From UBA1413 sp964395045 (GTDB taxonomy: Bacteria > Bacteroidota > Bacteroidia > Bacteroidales > Prolixibacteraceae): a DNA stretch of 12,135 bases. Positions within the stretch are counted from its first letter, which is position 1. Each line of letters begins with the position of its first letter. Of this stretch, positions 1-8,072 are shown piece by piece. The stretch spans positions 1 through 12,135 of the forward strand of contig CAYNBE010000113.1 of assembly GCA_964395045.1 (NCBI GenBank), in the 5' to 3' direction. The notes beneath the pieces are model-generated. The model was not told the origin of the DNA. It saw only the letters and a program-made list of their open reading frames with translations, and ran no database searches. A program made the translations under genes and the position numbers.

Positions 1-159
1 CAACATGTATCCCATTTCCCCGTGCATGCCCTGCTCCAGCCATGCCTCGAGACGCTGTTTTTCTTCCGATAGAAAACAGGCCGGAATTATCCGGCATTCC
101 TGAAAACCAAGTTCTTTTGCCCTTTCCCTGATCAGATCAGATATGCCTGCTTCTCTCAT
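1..159 (-). CDS. queG: Epoxyqueuosine reductase QueG, N-terminal fragment (cut by window edge)
   Basis: Reading the minus strand from ATG at 159 gives 53 residues beginning MREAGISDLIRERAKELGF and ending HGEMGYML, open to the window edge. The pattern of a helix with AKELGF, a CRIIPA strand, then EAWLEQGMHGEMGYM matches the N-terminus of QueG as I know it. QueG is the cytoplasmic cobalamin and iron-sulfur enzyme that reduces epoxyqueuosine to queuosine in tRNA. The cobalamin-binding and 4Fe-4S parts lie outside the window. The start is well fixed: an in-frame TGA (163-165) lies one codon upstream, so no earlier start is possible. It is 126 bases downstream of the GH43 gene on the same strand, with no recognisable Shine-Dalgarno. 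A short open tail in another frame ends in an ATGA overlap with this start (see findings). The identification rests on a short fragment, so it is likely but not certain. Confidence 0.75.
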   Translation of the reverse strand, partial: MREAGISDLIRERAKELGFQECRIIPACFLSEEKQRLEAWLEQGMHGEMGYML

Positions 160-285
160 TTGTCATCTATTTTCCCGGTTCTGTCAACAGCCAGTTCAGG
201 ATGCAATAAAACCCCTCACGAAGAATATGGTACCCCTCGCCATGCGCTTCACAATATATCCTGTTTACTCTCCGGTATAAGATAT

Positions 286-2046
286 TCAATCGCTCCGGTG
301 CGATTCATCAGTTGCGTACATGCCGATATAGGTGCCTGTAAAGCCGCCTGCTACGGAAGTGCTCAGAAAAGTTGCATCCACATTTTCTAAGAGAGGAATC
401 CAGTTTTTATTGTCCACAGAAAAGTAAAAGTGATAATATGGCATTTCACCGGTTATTTTCAGAAAAGCATCCTTCCCTTTTCCGGTCTCCGTATCTTTTC
501 GAGCCATCAGGACTGGGGGGGTATTTTCCTCATTTCCGCTCTTTTCCAGGAAAACAACTATCCTGCGGTTTACATGTTTAATCCCTGCAAAATAAAAATG
601 TGTTTCATTCGTGAACAATGCCAGTCCGGCTTTTTGGGTGCTATCGCCAGCTGTAAGGTTTACTGCAGTGGTGACCGAAAAATTGTTGTGTTGCTGCCGC
701 CTGCCGATAAACGATGGATTCAGCCGGCTTCCCAATGGCACAGGGCGGCATTGCAATGTCAGATTGCCATCCCTCCTTTGATGCCAGTTTTCTTCCGGAA
801 TGCGGATGTAATTCCAGTATAAAGCTGCTTCCTCTGATTCGAACTCATCGAGGATCCTGAAATTCCCGGAAGGTAATGATACGGAGGGTAAAAGTTTCTT
901 TCCACTGCCTTCGAGATGGTATTTCATCGGAACCTGCAATCCGGGAGACAGAATTACAGGAATCCGGTTTTCCCATGCTACCGGTAAAAGAAAAGTTTCC
1001 CGGCCAAGATTGTAAAAGTTCTCTTTGTAAGGTCTGCATCCGAGAAACACAGCCACCCAATTACCATCCGGTGTATCTGTCAGGTCGGCATGACCCGTGC
1101 AGGTTACTTTTAAATGACGCCCTTCCGGCAGGTCACGCTGCGTGAGTATCGGATTGATTGTTGCCGGTTTGTAAGGTCCCCATATATTGTCAGCGGTGAA
1201 TATCACTTCAGAATGGTTTTCGCCGGTCCCCCCTTCTGCGGCCATCAGGTAATATGTGTCGTTTACTTTGTATATGTGAGGCCCTTCAATCCAGACAGGC
1301 ATTTTTGCAATATCAACACCTCCGTCCACGAGAATAGCTTCCCTGGCTGACACCCTGCAAGCAACAGGATCAAATTCACGAATGCGAATGGTACGGTGAC
1401 CCGGATACAAAGGTTTTCCCTGTGACGGGCCATTGTGGACCAGGTATGTTTTTCCGTCACTGTCAAAGAAAAGGGAGGGATCGATCCCATTGATTTCAGA
1501 CAACCATACCGGATTGCTCCAGGGACCTGCGGGATCTTTTGCCTTCGTTACGAAATTGCCTCCCTTTCCCACCAATGTGTTGACAAGGTAAAACGTGTCG
1601 TTGAGCGGATTGTAACTGATATCCGGCGCAAATACCCCTTCCGAAATGGCAAGGCTGTCGAGACTGATTTGCCCTGCTTGATTGAATACGTGACCGATCT
1701 GATCCCACTGAACCAGGTTGTTGCTGTGAAAAACAGGTATGGCTGGAAACCATGCAAATGAGGATGTTACCAGATAATAATCCTCTCCTTTTCTGCAAAT
1801 GGAAGGATCGGGATAAAAACCGGGAAGGACCGGATTGTAGTATTCATCTGGGTGGAGCGGTTCGCTCCTGTAAAACAAATCGTTGCCATCATATTCAAAA
1901 AAGCGGAATGTGGCTGCTTTTTCCCATGTGACATTTTTGCACATACATAAACTTACCAGAAGAAAGGACAGAAGCCACTCTTTTCGTGACAATCTGTTAC
2001 ATCGCCCGATTGCCGGTAAACGGGACAGCCGGATTAGTTTTACCAT
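286..2046 (-). CDS. Glycoside hydrolase family 43 (beta-xylosidase / alpha-arabinofuranosidase type)
   Basis: This 586-residue protein probably hydrolyses xylosides or arabinosides from plant polysaccharide outside the cytoplasm. The five-bladed propeller starts near residue 70. The three GH43 acidic residues are visible: general base D80 in GFYPDPS, pKa-modulating D189 in NGIDPSLFFD, and general acid E254 in WIEGPHIY. The conserved TGHADL histidine (H319) is also present. Residues about 395-586 form a beta-rich C-terminal domain (ILDEF, LALFTNE, FYFSVD), as in two-domain GH43 xylosidases with a concanavalin-like partner. A hydrophobic stretch (WLLSFLLVSLC, about residues 24-34) follows a long basic N-terminus and suggests export. 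It is not a clean lipobox, because leucine precedes the cysteine. A frame-extending TTG exists at 2070, but it lies inside a good -7 promoter match, so ATG 2046 is preferred. No SusC/SusD genes are in the window, so its substrate cannot be read from context. Confidence 0.9.
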   Translation of the reverse strand: MVKLIRLSRLPAIGRCNRLSRKEWLLSFLLVSLCMCKNVTWEKAATFRFFEYDGNDLFYRSEPLHPDEYYNPVLPGFYPDPSICRKGEDYYLVTSSFAWFPAIPVFHSNNLVQWDQIGHVFNQAGQISLDSLAISEGVFAPDISYNPLNDTFYLVNTLVGKGGNFVTKAKDPAGPWSNPVWLSEINGIDPSLFFDSDGKTYLVHNGPSQGKPLYPGHRTIRIREFDPVACRVSAREAILVDGGVDIAKMPVWIEGPHIYKVNDTYYLMAAEGGTGENHSEVIFTADNIWGPYKPATINPILTQRDLPEGRHLKVTCTGHADLTDTPDGNWVAVFLGCRPYKENFYNLGRETFLLPVAWENRIPVILSPGLQVPMKYHLEGSGKKLLPSVSLPSGNFRILDEFESEEAALYWNYIRIPEENWHQRRDGNLTLQCRPVPLGSRLNPSFIGRRQQHNNFSVTTAVNLTAGDSTQKAGLALFTNETHFYFAGIKHVNRRIVVFLEKSGNEENTPPVLMARKDTETGKGKDAFLKITGEMPYYHFYFSVDNKNWIPLLENVDATFLSTSVAGGFTGTYIGMYATDESHRSD

Positions 2047-2067
2047 AGTTGTTATTATCTTTTGGTT

Positions 2068-2075
2068 CAAAAGTA
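2068..2075 (-). promoter_or_regulatory. Candidate Bacteroidota -7 element for the GH43 gene
   Basis: On the minus strand the sequence is TACTTTTG, a full match to TAnnTTTG. Transcription would begin near 2062, leaving a leader of about 15 bases before ATG 2046. The usual upstream TTTG (-33) is not clear: a T-rich stretch stands at roughly the right distance. The box overlaps the alternative TTG start, which argues against that start. Confidence 0.45.
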
Positions 2076-2209
2076 AGAAACATCAGGGAGCTGTAAAAGA
2101 AGGCAAGTTTTTTTATGACTTTTGAACGCTTCTCACCCAATGATACAGAATATGCGATGGTTCAGAGAACGAATGCGAATCTTGGGGTTCCATTGACGGG
2201 TTTTTGTTT

Positions 2210-2217
2210 TAACTTTG
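2210..2217 (+). promoter_or_regulatory. Candidate Bacteroidota -7 element for the O-antigen ligase/polymerase gene
   Basis: TAACTTTG matches TAnnTTTG exactly. A TTGAC at 2193-2197 could serve as the upstream element, but the spacing (14 bases between them) is shorter than usual. Transcription would start around 2222. That leaves only about 6 bases before ATG 2228 but about 24 before the in-frame ATG 2246, so the downstream start is a real alternative. Confidence 0.45.
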
Positions 2218-2227
2218 ATCCCTGTTT

Positions 2228-4678
2228 ATGAAAAAATCATTTCTGATGAGCAAAAGTAAACGGATCAAAAACCAGAGGGCATCACTTGACATCAACCATA
2301 TTTTTTTCAGCCTGATCCTGATCGCATACGGGTTTGTGACAGTTCTTACCCCCAACCTCAGGACACTTGATTCAAACGGTCCCAAATTCCTTTCCATCGC
2401 TGTTCTGAACCTGATTGTTTTTATGTTCATCTTTTTCAGAAAAGACCGAAACCTGGCCCGCTGGGCTTTTGGCGGGTTCTTCAGGAACCCGGTAGCAATC
2501 GCCTATTCACTCTTGATGGTTTTTTCACTGTTGTCGTTTACGGTGGCTATCAATGTCAACGAATCGATCCTCCATTTTGCAAAGATTTTTACAATATTCG
2601 GGGCAGCATGGATGATTGCCGTTATGATCCGTCACGACAACCGTTCCTTCCGCTATCTGGCTATTGCCATGTCGGGGCTCCTTGTTTTTGATGCAATTAC
2701 GGTTTTTAATGAAATAGCCCGGTATATCAACGGAGAACTGGCATCCATCGCCCTGATCAAGTCGGTCTATTCCAATAAAAATATTCTGGCTTCCTCTATC
2801 TTCGTGAAAATCCCATTCGCTTTCTGGCTGATGTTGTATGAGAAAAAGTGGGGACGGTTTTTCGGTCTGATGGTGATCCTGCTTGCGGTGGTAGCTACTC
2901 TGTTCCTGAGCACAAGGGCATTTTATCTTGCCACATTTTTCCTTTCTTTTGCGACTGTAGCATTCCTTGTGATACGTTATTTTCAGGTTCGTGAACGGGA
3001 TAACCTGTCGGTTTTATGGCAGTATCTGGGTGTGGTCGTTCTGGGTTTTATTGTGTATAGCATCGTCCAGAGCACAGCATATCCTCACAAAAATGTTGCT
3101 TATGAAAGCGGTGTTGTCACCCGGTTGGCAACCATTTCCGGTACCGATGGGGGAGGGGGCCGTTTGCGAGCCTGGAAAAGAAGCTGGAACCTGATCAAAG
3201 AAAATCCGCTTCTCGGGGTAGGTTTGGGTAACTGGAAGGTGGCGTCTCTGAAAGAGGAAAACCAGACCAATCCAAATTTCATCTATTTCTATAAAAGTCA
3301 CAACGATTTCCTTGAAACAACTTCCGAAACAGGCATCTTCGGCGGACTCAGCTTTCTGGCTATTTTTGCTCTCGTCCTGCTCAATCTGATCCGGGAAATG
3401 AAGAAAAAAGCCGACGATGAAAGACTAAAGTTTGCATCCATCCCTGCTTTGGGACTTTTCTGTTATTCGTTTGACGCATTTTTTAATTTTCCTCAGGACC
3501 GTCCTGAAATCCAGGCTTTATTTGCCCTTTATACCGGTGCTGCCATTGCCCTGACTTTTCAAACCAGAAAAGGGGGTACCGAAGAGAATCGGGATTCAGG
3601 CAGTGCCAAATCCCTTCCCTCCGTTTTGTTACACCTGTTTACACTGCTTTTTGCAGCTCTTCTGGCAGCTTCGTGTTACCTGCTCGTCTGGAATTTCAAC
3701 TCCCTGAAATTACAAAGACTGATTAAGGAGGAAATGAACAGGGGAACCCTTAAACTCCCTGCTGAAAAGTTTCTTTCTGAATTCCCCCCGATTCCCGATA
3801 TCAACGTGGTCGGGGAACCCATTGCGGTACAGAAGGCACGCTACCTGATTAATGAAAAAAGATACCGGGAAACCATCAATCTGCTAAAGGCCGACCAGAG
3901 CAGTCCTTACGATACGCGGAAGGAACTTTTCCTTTCAAAGGCATATTTTGACCTTGGAAAGAGCGACAGCGCCATGATATATGCCCGGAAGGTGTTCGAA
4001 ATGAAACCAAGACTCTTCGACAACATCGTTCTGATGGCTGTCATCCTCGAAAAGGAGCATAAATACGAAGAATCGGCAAAACTGTGGAACGATTTTCTTT
4101 CTCATACAAAAAACAACGGCAAAGCCTGGGCTTATGCTGCCGGGGCATATGAACGGAGCGGCGATATCAAAAGGGCATTTTCCATCATCGATTCAGCATT
4201 GCTTTACGTACCCTCTGATACGCTTGTCAGGAGAAATCACACGGCATTGTTCCAGCGGTTCAAAGTGGAACCCTATAAAGAGATATACTCGAATGCTGTT
4301 AATGAATTCAAGTTAAAGAACTATCAGAAAGCGCTTACACTTTTTAATTCATTCATTGAAAAGGTTCCTGATTACTATAACGCATTTGAAATGAGGGCTT
4401 TTTGCCATTTTTTCGGGAAGTCATATCAAAACAGTATCGATGACATCAATCAGATCGAAAAATACGGGGGAAAGCTGAAGGGGAATGTGATCAATCTTCG
4501 TGGTGTAAATTACCAGAATCTCGGGAAGAAAGCGGAAGCATGTGCTGATTATGAAAAAGCGATGAAATTGGGCGACAGGGACGGGACTAACAATTATAAG
4601 AAGTTCTGTCAGACATTGGCGCAGCAGTCCAAACCCAAAGTCGAGAACACGACCCCGATCAGGGTATTTAAGAAATGA
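2228..4678 (+). CDS. O-antigen ligase/polymerase (Wzy/WaaL-like) membrane protein with C-terminal TPR domain
   Basis: This 816-residue inner-membrane protein probably polymerises or ligates lipid-linked glycan. Residues about 24-250 hold roughly eight hydrophobic segments, with others near 264-281, 372-388, 405-440 and 466-487. The O-antigen ligase signature is clear: GRLRAWKRSWNLIKENPLLG (311-330) followed by GVGLGNW, then a periplasmic loop with SHNDFLETTSETGIFGG (357-373). R312 and H358 are the likely key basic residues. After the last membrane segment, residues about 535-795 contain helical TPR-type repeats (for example AYFDLGKSDSAMIYARKVFE, GAYERSGDIKRAFSIIDSAL, KNYQKALTLFNSFIEKVPDY, NYQNLGKKAEACADYEKAMK). 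These probably bind partner proteins in the periplasm. An in-frame ATG at 2246 (residue 7) is an alternative start favoured by promoter spacing. The gene converges with the dehydratase gene. Sequence alone does not separate polymerase, O-antigen ligase or protein O-oligosaccharyltransferase function. Confidence 0.85.
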   Translation: MKKSFLMSKSKRIKNQRASLDINHIFFSLILIAYGFVTVLTPNLRTLDSNGPKFLSIAVLNLIVFMFIFFRKDRNLARWAFGGFFRNPVAIAYSLLMVFSLLSFTVAINVNESILHFAKIFTIFGAAWMIAVMIRHDNRSFRYLAIAMSGLLVFDAITVFNEIARYINGELASIALIKSVYSNKNILASSIFVKIPFAFWLMLYEKKWGRFFGLMVILLAVVATLFLSTRAFYLATFFLSFATVAFLVIRYFQVRERDNLSVLWQYLGVVVLGFIVYSIVQSTAYPHKNVAYESGVVTRLATISGTDGGGGRLRAWKRSWNLIKENPLLGVGLGNWKVASLKEENQTNPNFIYFYKSHNDFLETTSETGIFGGLSFLAIFALVLLNLIREMKKKADDERLKFASIPALGLFCYSFDAFFNFPQDRPEIQALFALYTGAAIALTFQTRKGGTEENRDSGSAKSLPSVLLHLFTLLFAALLAASCYLLVWNFNSLKLQRLIKEEMNRGTLKLPAEKFLSEFPPIPDINVVGEPIAVQKARYLINEKRYRETINLLKADQSSPYDTRKELFLSKAYFDLGKSDSAMIYARKVFEMKPRLFDNIVLMAVILEKEHKYEESAKLWNDFLSHTKNNGKAWAYAAGAYERSGDIKRAFSIIDSALLYVPSDTLVRRNHTALFQRFKVEPYKEIYSNAVNEFKLKNYQKALTLFNSFIEKVPDYYNAFEMRAFCHFFGKSYQNSIDDINQIEKYGGKLKGNVINLRGVNYQNLGKKAEACADYEKAMKLGDRDGTNNYKKFCQTLAQQSKPKVENTTPIRVFKK

Positions 4679-4686
4679 AGCTCAAT

Positions 4687-4702
4687 TGCAACACCTGTTG
4701 CA
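4687..4702. terminator. Weak hairpin between convergent genes
   Basis: TGCAAC and GTTGCA form a perfect 6-base-pair stem with a 4-base loop, 8 bases after the stop of the plus-strand gene and about 90 bases beyond the stop of the converging dehydratase gene. No T-run follows on either strand, so it is only a tentative terminator or transcript-end hairpin. Confidence 0.3.
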
Positions 4703-4793
4703 GAAATGGGTTCAGTGCTTCACCCTCCGGTTTACCCCTTTGATCGCAAAATTTGATTATAAGGCATTTCTTATCTGAGCTGACACAACCTGT

Positions 4794-6719
4794 TCAGAGG
4801 AATGTATCTTTGTCAAGCTTTTCAAACCTGGAATGGAACGACCTGTACTCAGGGACAATTTCTTTCATCCGGGCAACCAGTTGTTCATCGGTTTCAACAG
4901 TCAGATGTGCAACAAGATCGTTGATTTTTAGGATGGTCAGTTCATGGTTGGCAGGCTTCGTTTTTCCGATGAGTATTTTTTCATGGTGTGTGGGGATGTT
5001 TTCCTCCCTGTTGGCTAAAAGTTCCTCGTACAGTTTTTCACCGGGTCTCAGGCCGGTCTCCACAATCTGGATGTCTTTATGCGGGACCAGTCCCGAAAGC
5101 CTGATCATTTTTTCGGCCAGGTCATATATCTTCACCGGTTTCCCCATGTCAAAGAGGTAAATCTCACCCCCTTTTCCCATGAATCCTGCTTCGAGTACCA
5201 GCCGGCAGGCCTCGGGTATGGTCATGAAATAGCGGATAATCCTTTTGTCGGTGACCGTAACGGGGCCTCCCATGCTGATCTGCCTCCTGAACAGCGGTAT
5301 GACCGACCCGCTGCTTCCCAGGACGTTGCCGAAACGGGTGGTGATAAACCGGGTTCTGATCCCTTCCTTTGCCGACAAAGCCTGTATGTACATTTCACAT
5401 ATCCTTTTGGAGGCACCCATGACATTGGTGGGATTGACCGCCTTGTCGGTCGAAATCATTACGAATTTCTTCACACCTGTTTCAACTGCAAGGTCAGCAA
5501 GGATTTTGGTGCCTATTACATTGTTGTGCAAAGCTTCGTAAGGTTGTTCCTCCATCATGGGAACATGCTTGTATGCCGATGCATGAAAAATGATCCCCGG
5601 AACATGGCTTTCGAGCAGCCTGCGCATCCGGTATCCGTCTGTGACATCCGCAACCTGTGTGATCAGCTGAACATCCCGGTTTTTGGAAGTGATTTCGTTC
5701 GCAAGATCATAAAGGGCCGATTCAGCCTGGTCAACCATACAGATCGACTGAGGATACAGTGCAACCAGCTGCCTGACAATTTCCGATCCTATCGAACCTG
5801 CTGCTCCGGTAACCATGATCTTTTCGCCGTGGATTCCCTGCCTTACATTGGCATCGTCGAGCATGATCGGATCCCTGCCTAAAAGGTCTTCGATCTTTAC
5901 ATCATGAAGCTGACTGGCAAAAAAACGTCCGTTAAGCCAGTCGGATGCATCCGGAATATCCTTGATCCTGACGTTGTGCTCTATACAAAGGTCAACAAAT
6001 TCGCTCTTCCGTTCTTTCTTCAGCTTTGCCTGGGAAATCCCGATGACGATCTCAGTCACATTTTGCCGGGGAATCACAGTTGTGAATGCCTCCTCGGGAG
6101 AATAAACCATCAGTCCGTTCACCATTTTCCGCGAAAGCCCCGGATTATCGTCGATGAACCCTATCAGACTGTATCTCAGTTTATTGTCATTTTCAATGAT
6201 ATTCTTTACGAGGATACCCAATGAGCCGGCACCAAAAATCATCATTTTTGTTTCGGGAACCGGTCGTTTTACAAGGTTGCGGTAAACGAACGCAACAGTG
6301 AAACGGATACCAACCAGAACCACAATCGAAATAAAAAACTGGGAGATGATAACTGAATATGGGATGACCAGTGCGGGATAGAGCAACCTGCCGGCAATGC
6401 TCACCAGCAACATTCCTGCCGATCCGAAGATATTCACCCTGATCACTGCTGCTGCATCCCTGATCGATGAGTACCTGAGAATACCTCTGTAAGGTTTGAA
6501 ATACCAGGAGGCAAGCAGAAAAAATGGAATTGAGGCAATCAACTGGACCATCATCCGGGGAATGTCAACCGCAGATGAAACCAGGTTGTACCGGAGCAGG
6601 TATGTGAACATGAATGCAAAACTGATCAGCGCCAGGTCACTGAACAGCACGATCCAACCTGGAAGAATAATTTTATCAAGAAATTTCTTAATTCTCGCCC
6701 GCATCCGTTTAGAGATCAT
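4794..6719 (-). CDS. Membrane-bound nucleotide-sugar 4,6-dehydratase (WbpM/CapD/PglF-like)
   Basis: This 641-residue protein has the full architecture of the large polysaccharide dehydratases. About four membrane segments lie within residues 20-140. A first Rossmann-like domain begins at KMMIFGAGSLG (158-168). The catalytic SDR domain begins at MVTGAAGSIGSE (302-313), the NAD(P) site. The active-site region reads STDKAVNPTNVMGASKR (423-439). It has methionine (M434) where ordinary SDR enzymes have the catalytic tyrosine, followed by K438; this MxxxK is characteristic of the large WbpM-type enzymes. By family knowledge it converts UDP-GlcNAc to UDP-4-keto-6-deoxy-HexNAc on the cytoplasmic face of the membrane. 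It is last in the minus-strand polysaccharide cluster, 330 bases downstream of the WecA/WbpL-like gene. A perfect TAnnTTTG box sits directly against ATG 6719, so translation may be leaderless or start at the in-frame ATG 6704. Whether it retains or inverts C5 cannot be told. Confidence 0.92.
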   Translation of the reverse strand: MISKRMRARIKKFLDKIILPGWIVLFSDLALISFAFMFTYLLRYNLVSSAVDIPRMMVQLIASIPFFLLASWYFKPYRGILRYSSIRDAAAVIRVNIFGSAGMLLVSIAGRLLYPALVIPYSVIISQFFISIVVLVGIRFTVAFVYRNLVKRPVPETKMMIFGAGSLGILVKNIIENDNKLRYSLIGFIDDNPGLSRKMVNGLMVYSPEEAFTTVIPRQNVTEIVIGISQAKLKKERKSEFVDLCIEHNVRIKDIPDASDWLNGRFFASQLHDVKIEDLLGRDPIMLDDANVRQGIHGEKIMVTGAAGSIGSEIVRQLVALYPQSICMVDQAESALYDLANEITSKNRDVQLITQVADVTDGYRMRRLLESHVPGIIFHASAYKHVPMMEEQPYEALHNNVIGTKILADLAVETGVKKFVMISTDKAVNPTNVMGASKRICEMYIQALSAKEGIRTRFITTRFGNVLGSSGSVIPLFRRQISMGGPVTVTDKRIIRYFMTIPEACRLVLEAGFMGKGGEIYLFDMGKPVKIYDLAEKMIRLSGLVPHKDIQIVETGLRPGEKLYEELLANREENIPTHHEKILIGKTKPANHELTILKINDLVAHLTVETDEQLVARMKEIVPEYRSFHSRFEKLDKDTFL

Positions 6720-6724
6720 CTACG

Positions 6725-6732
6725 CAAATGTA
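6725..6732 (-). promoter_or_regulatory. Candidate -7 element abutting the dehydratase start
   Basis: The minus strand reads TACATTTG, an exact TAnnTTTG match, only five bases before ATG 6719. If used, the transcript would start at or next to that ATG, giving a leaderless message, or translation would use ATG 6704. No TTTG is seen at the expected upstream distance, so support is moderate. Confidence 0.35.
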
Positions 6733-6800
6733 ATCAGAATTGTGAAATAATCCTGCCACCTGATCACTTCAACATCATCCGGCCTGTATGGTTCGGATAC

Positions 6801-6820
6801 CCTGCTGATTGAGTAGCAGG
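6801..6820. other. Intergenic hairpin CCTGCT/AGCAGG
   Basis: A perfect 6-base-pair inverted repeat with an 8-base loop lies 230 bases beyond the stop of the WecA/WbpL-like gene and about 80 bases before the dehydratase start. There is no T-run on the minus-strand side. It could be a weak terminator, a leader structure or a protein-binding site; the sequence does not decide. Confidence 0.35.
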
Positions 6821-7049
6821 TTAACTTTAAATACCTTTTAAGTGAAGAGATAATCGACCAGCGTTGTATTACCTTTTTGCAGTGGGCAAAACAGAAAACA
6901 GGATGATTTTTCAGGAATATTGATTAATCGGTGTATCATACTGTAAAATTACTTTGGAAATTTACAATAAACAATATAAATTAAGGTATGGATATGATAA
7001 CTATCCATTTGAAGTCTTCTTTCTGTCGGTTTTGCTGGTCTGTCGTGTA

Positions 7050-8024
7050 TTAAAGAACAGCCAACTTATTCTTTCTTTTAACTCTTCTGATAACAAAATA
7101 TCTGATTACCAGGTAAATTACTCCGGGCAGAGTGATGAAAAGCAGAAAAACAAATTTTGTCATCATTCTCTCCCTGATCAAAGTGATTGTCAATATATTG
7201 ATAATCAGTTGTATGAAAGCATATATTGCCGATACCGACAGATGCGGCCACCCAAGCTCATTGGAGAGATACTGATATAAATGGGTTCTGTGCGCTTTAA
7301 AGATGTTTTCTTTTTTTATCAATCTGATCACAATTGTGACTACTGTGTCGATGCCGTACACAACAAAGAACAGTATATATACGATGACACCCGATTTTAG
7401 CATCAGGGAGATCATCATCCAGGCAAGCATAAATGCCAAAGAGATGCTGCCGACATCACCTGCGAAAGTCAGTGCTTTTTTGCGCGCATTGAAGAAAATA
7501 AATATCAACACGGAGATAATGAGTAAAATGATCAGATCGCCGGAAACAAAGCTGACCGAAAAATTGAGGTATAGAAAAGTTCCCAGGGCAACAAGGGCAT
7601 AGAAAGCGGTGATCCCGTTGATACCATCCATGAAATTGAAAGCATTGATCCATCCGATTGTAAAAATCAGTGCTGCCAGTAAAGCTGGCCATGGGAGGTT
7701 AAAAACCGAAAATTGCCAGAAAAGGAGGGCAACTGCAGTTAAATGTACCACAATCCTGAGAATGGAAGACAAGTGCATCAGGTCATCGGCAAAGCTGACA
7801 GCTGCCATCAAAATAAGTCCCAGGGTAGCCCAGGGATTCTGATAACCAAACATCAGAAACCACATCAGGACGGCTGCAGGAAAAACAATGCCACCTCCCC
7901 TGATTGTAATGTTACTGTGGGAACTGCGCTGATTTGGATTGTCGAAAATTCTGTAACGCCTTGCCAGCCAAAGGTAAGCTGGCAACAGGATGGCCATCAG
8001 GATTGCGGAGATTAGGTGCATCAT
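7050..8024 (-). CDS. Polyprenyl-phosphate sugar-1-phosphate transferase (WecA/WbpL/MraY family)
   Basis: This 324-residue, strongly hydrophobic protein with about ten membrane segments should transfer a HexNAc-1-phosphate from a UDP-sugar to undecaprenyl phosphate, starting glycan synthesis on the inner membrane. Family motifs appear in order: NQRSSHSNITIRGGGIVF (31-48, a WbpL-type substrate loop), the metal-binding aspartate pair FADD (D80-D81), NAFNFMDGINGI (127-138), the catalytic-aspartate motif FAGDVGS (187-193), and the cytoplasmic HRTHLYQ (245-251). ATG 8024 is chosen because homology starts there (MMHLISAILM). The open frame continues upstream only through 38 bases that end in the N gap, so an apparent fusion to the cytidylyltransferase fragment is an artefact. 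It lies upstream of the WbpM-like dehydratase, and in the same cluster as a WbpV-like gene. The sugar it loads is therefore likely a 6-deoxy-HexNAc such as QuiNAc or FucNAc (inference). Confidence 0.9.
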   Translation of the reverse strand: MMHLISAILMAILLPAYLWLARRYRIFDNPNQRSSHSNITIRGGGIVFPAAVLMWFLMFGYQNPWATLGLILMAAVSFADDLMHLSSILRIVVHLTAVALLFWQFSVFNLPWPALLAALIFTIGWINAFNFMDGINGITAFYALVALGTFLYLNFSVSFVSGDLIILLIISVLIFIFFNARKKALTFAGDVGSISLAFMLAWMMISLMLKSGVIVYILFFVVYGIDTVVTIVIRLIKKENIFKAHRTHLYQYLSNELGWPHLSVSAIYAFIQLIINILTITLIRERMMTKFVFLLFITLPGVIYLVIRYFVIRRVKRKNKLAVL

Positions 8025-8062
8025 CGTACCGAATTTTAAGATTGTTGTCAGGGGTGTATCCG

Positions 8063-8072
8063 NNNNNNNNNN
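8063..8072. other. Assembly gap (10 Ns)
   Basis: Ten Ns form a scaffold join of unknown true length. It removes the 3' part of the cytidylyltransferase-like gene and possibly other sequence before the transferase. With exactly 10 Ns the two flanking genes happen to be in one frame, producing a false 436-codon open frame. Confidence 0.97.

Larger units (their letters stand above)
6720..7049. other. 330-base intergenic region upstream of the dehydratase gene
   Basis: No convincing gene is seen here; the only open frame that enters it (6954 onward, plus strand) is AT-rich, lacks recognisable motifs and runs over the 3' end of the transferase gene. The region is more AT-rich than its neighbours. 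It holds one perfect -7 box at its left end and one clear hairpin at 6801-6820. The rest shows no recognisable structure. Confidence 0.6.

Noticed and set aside
286..2070. GH43 protein as a surface lipoprotein, starting at TTG 2070
   Set aside because: The cysteine follows SL rather than a G/A/S lipobox residue, and the TTG start overlaps a promoter match. Export is likely, lipidation not supported.
5079..5882. 267-codon plus-strand open frame
   Set aside because: It is a shadow of the dehydratase gene, whose motifs are complete on the minus strand; the plus frame shows no family features.
6720..7049. tRNA, small RNA or riboswitch in the long intergenic region
   Set aside because: Only one 6-base-pair hairpin is visible; there is no cloverleaf, no known aptamer motif and no T-run terminator.
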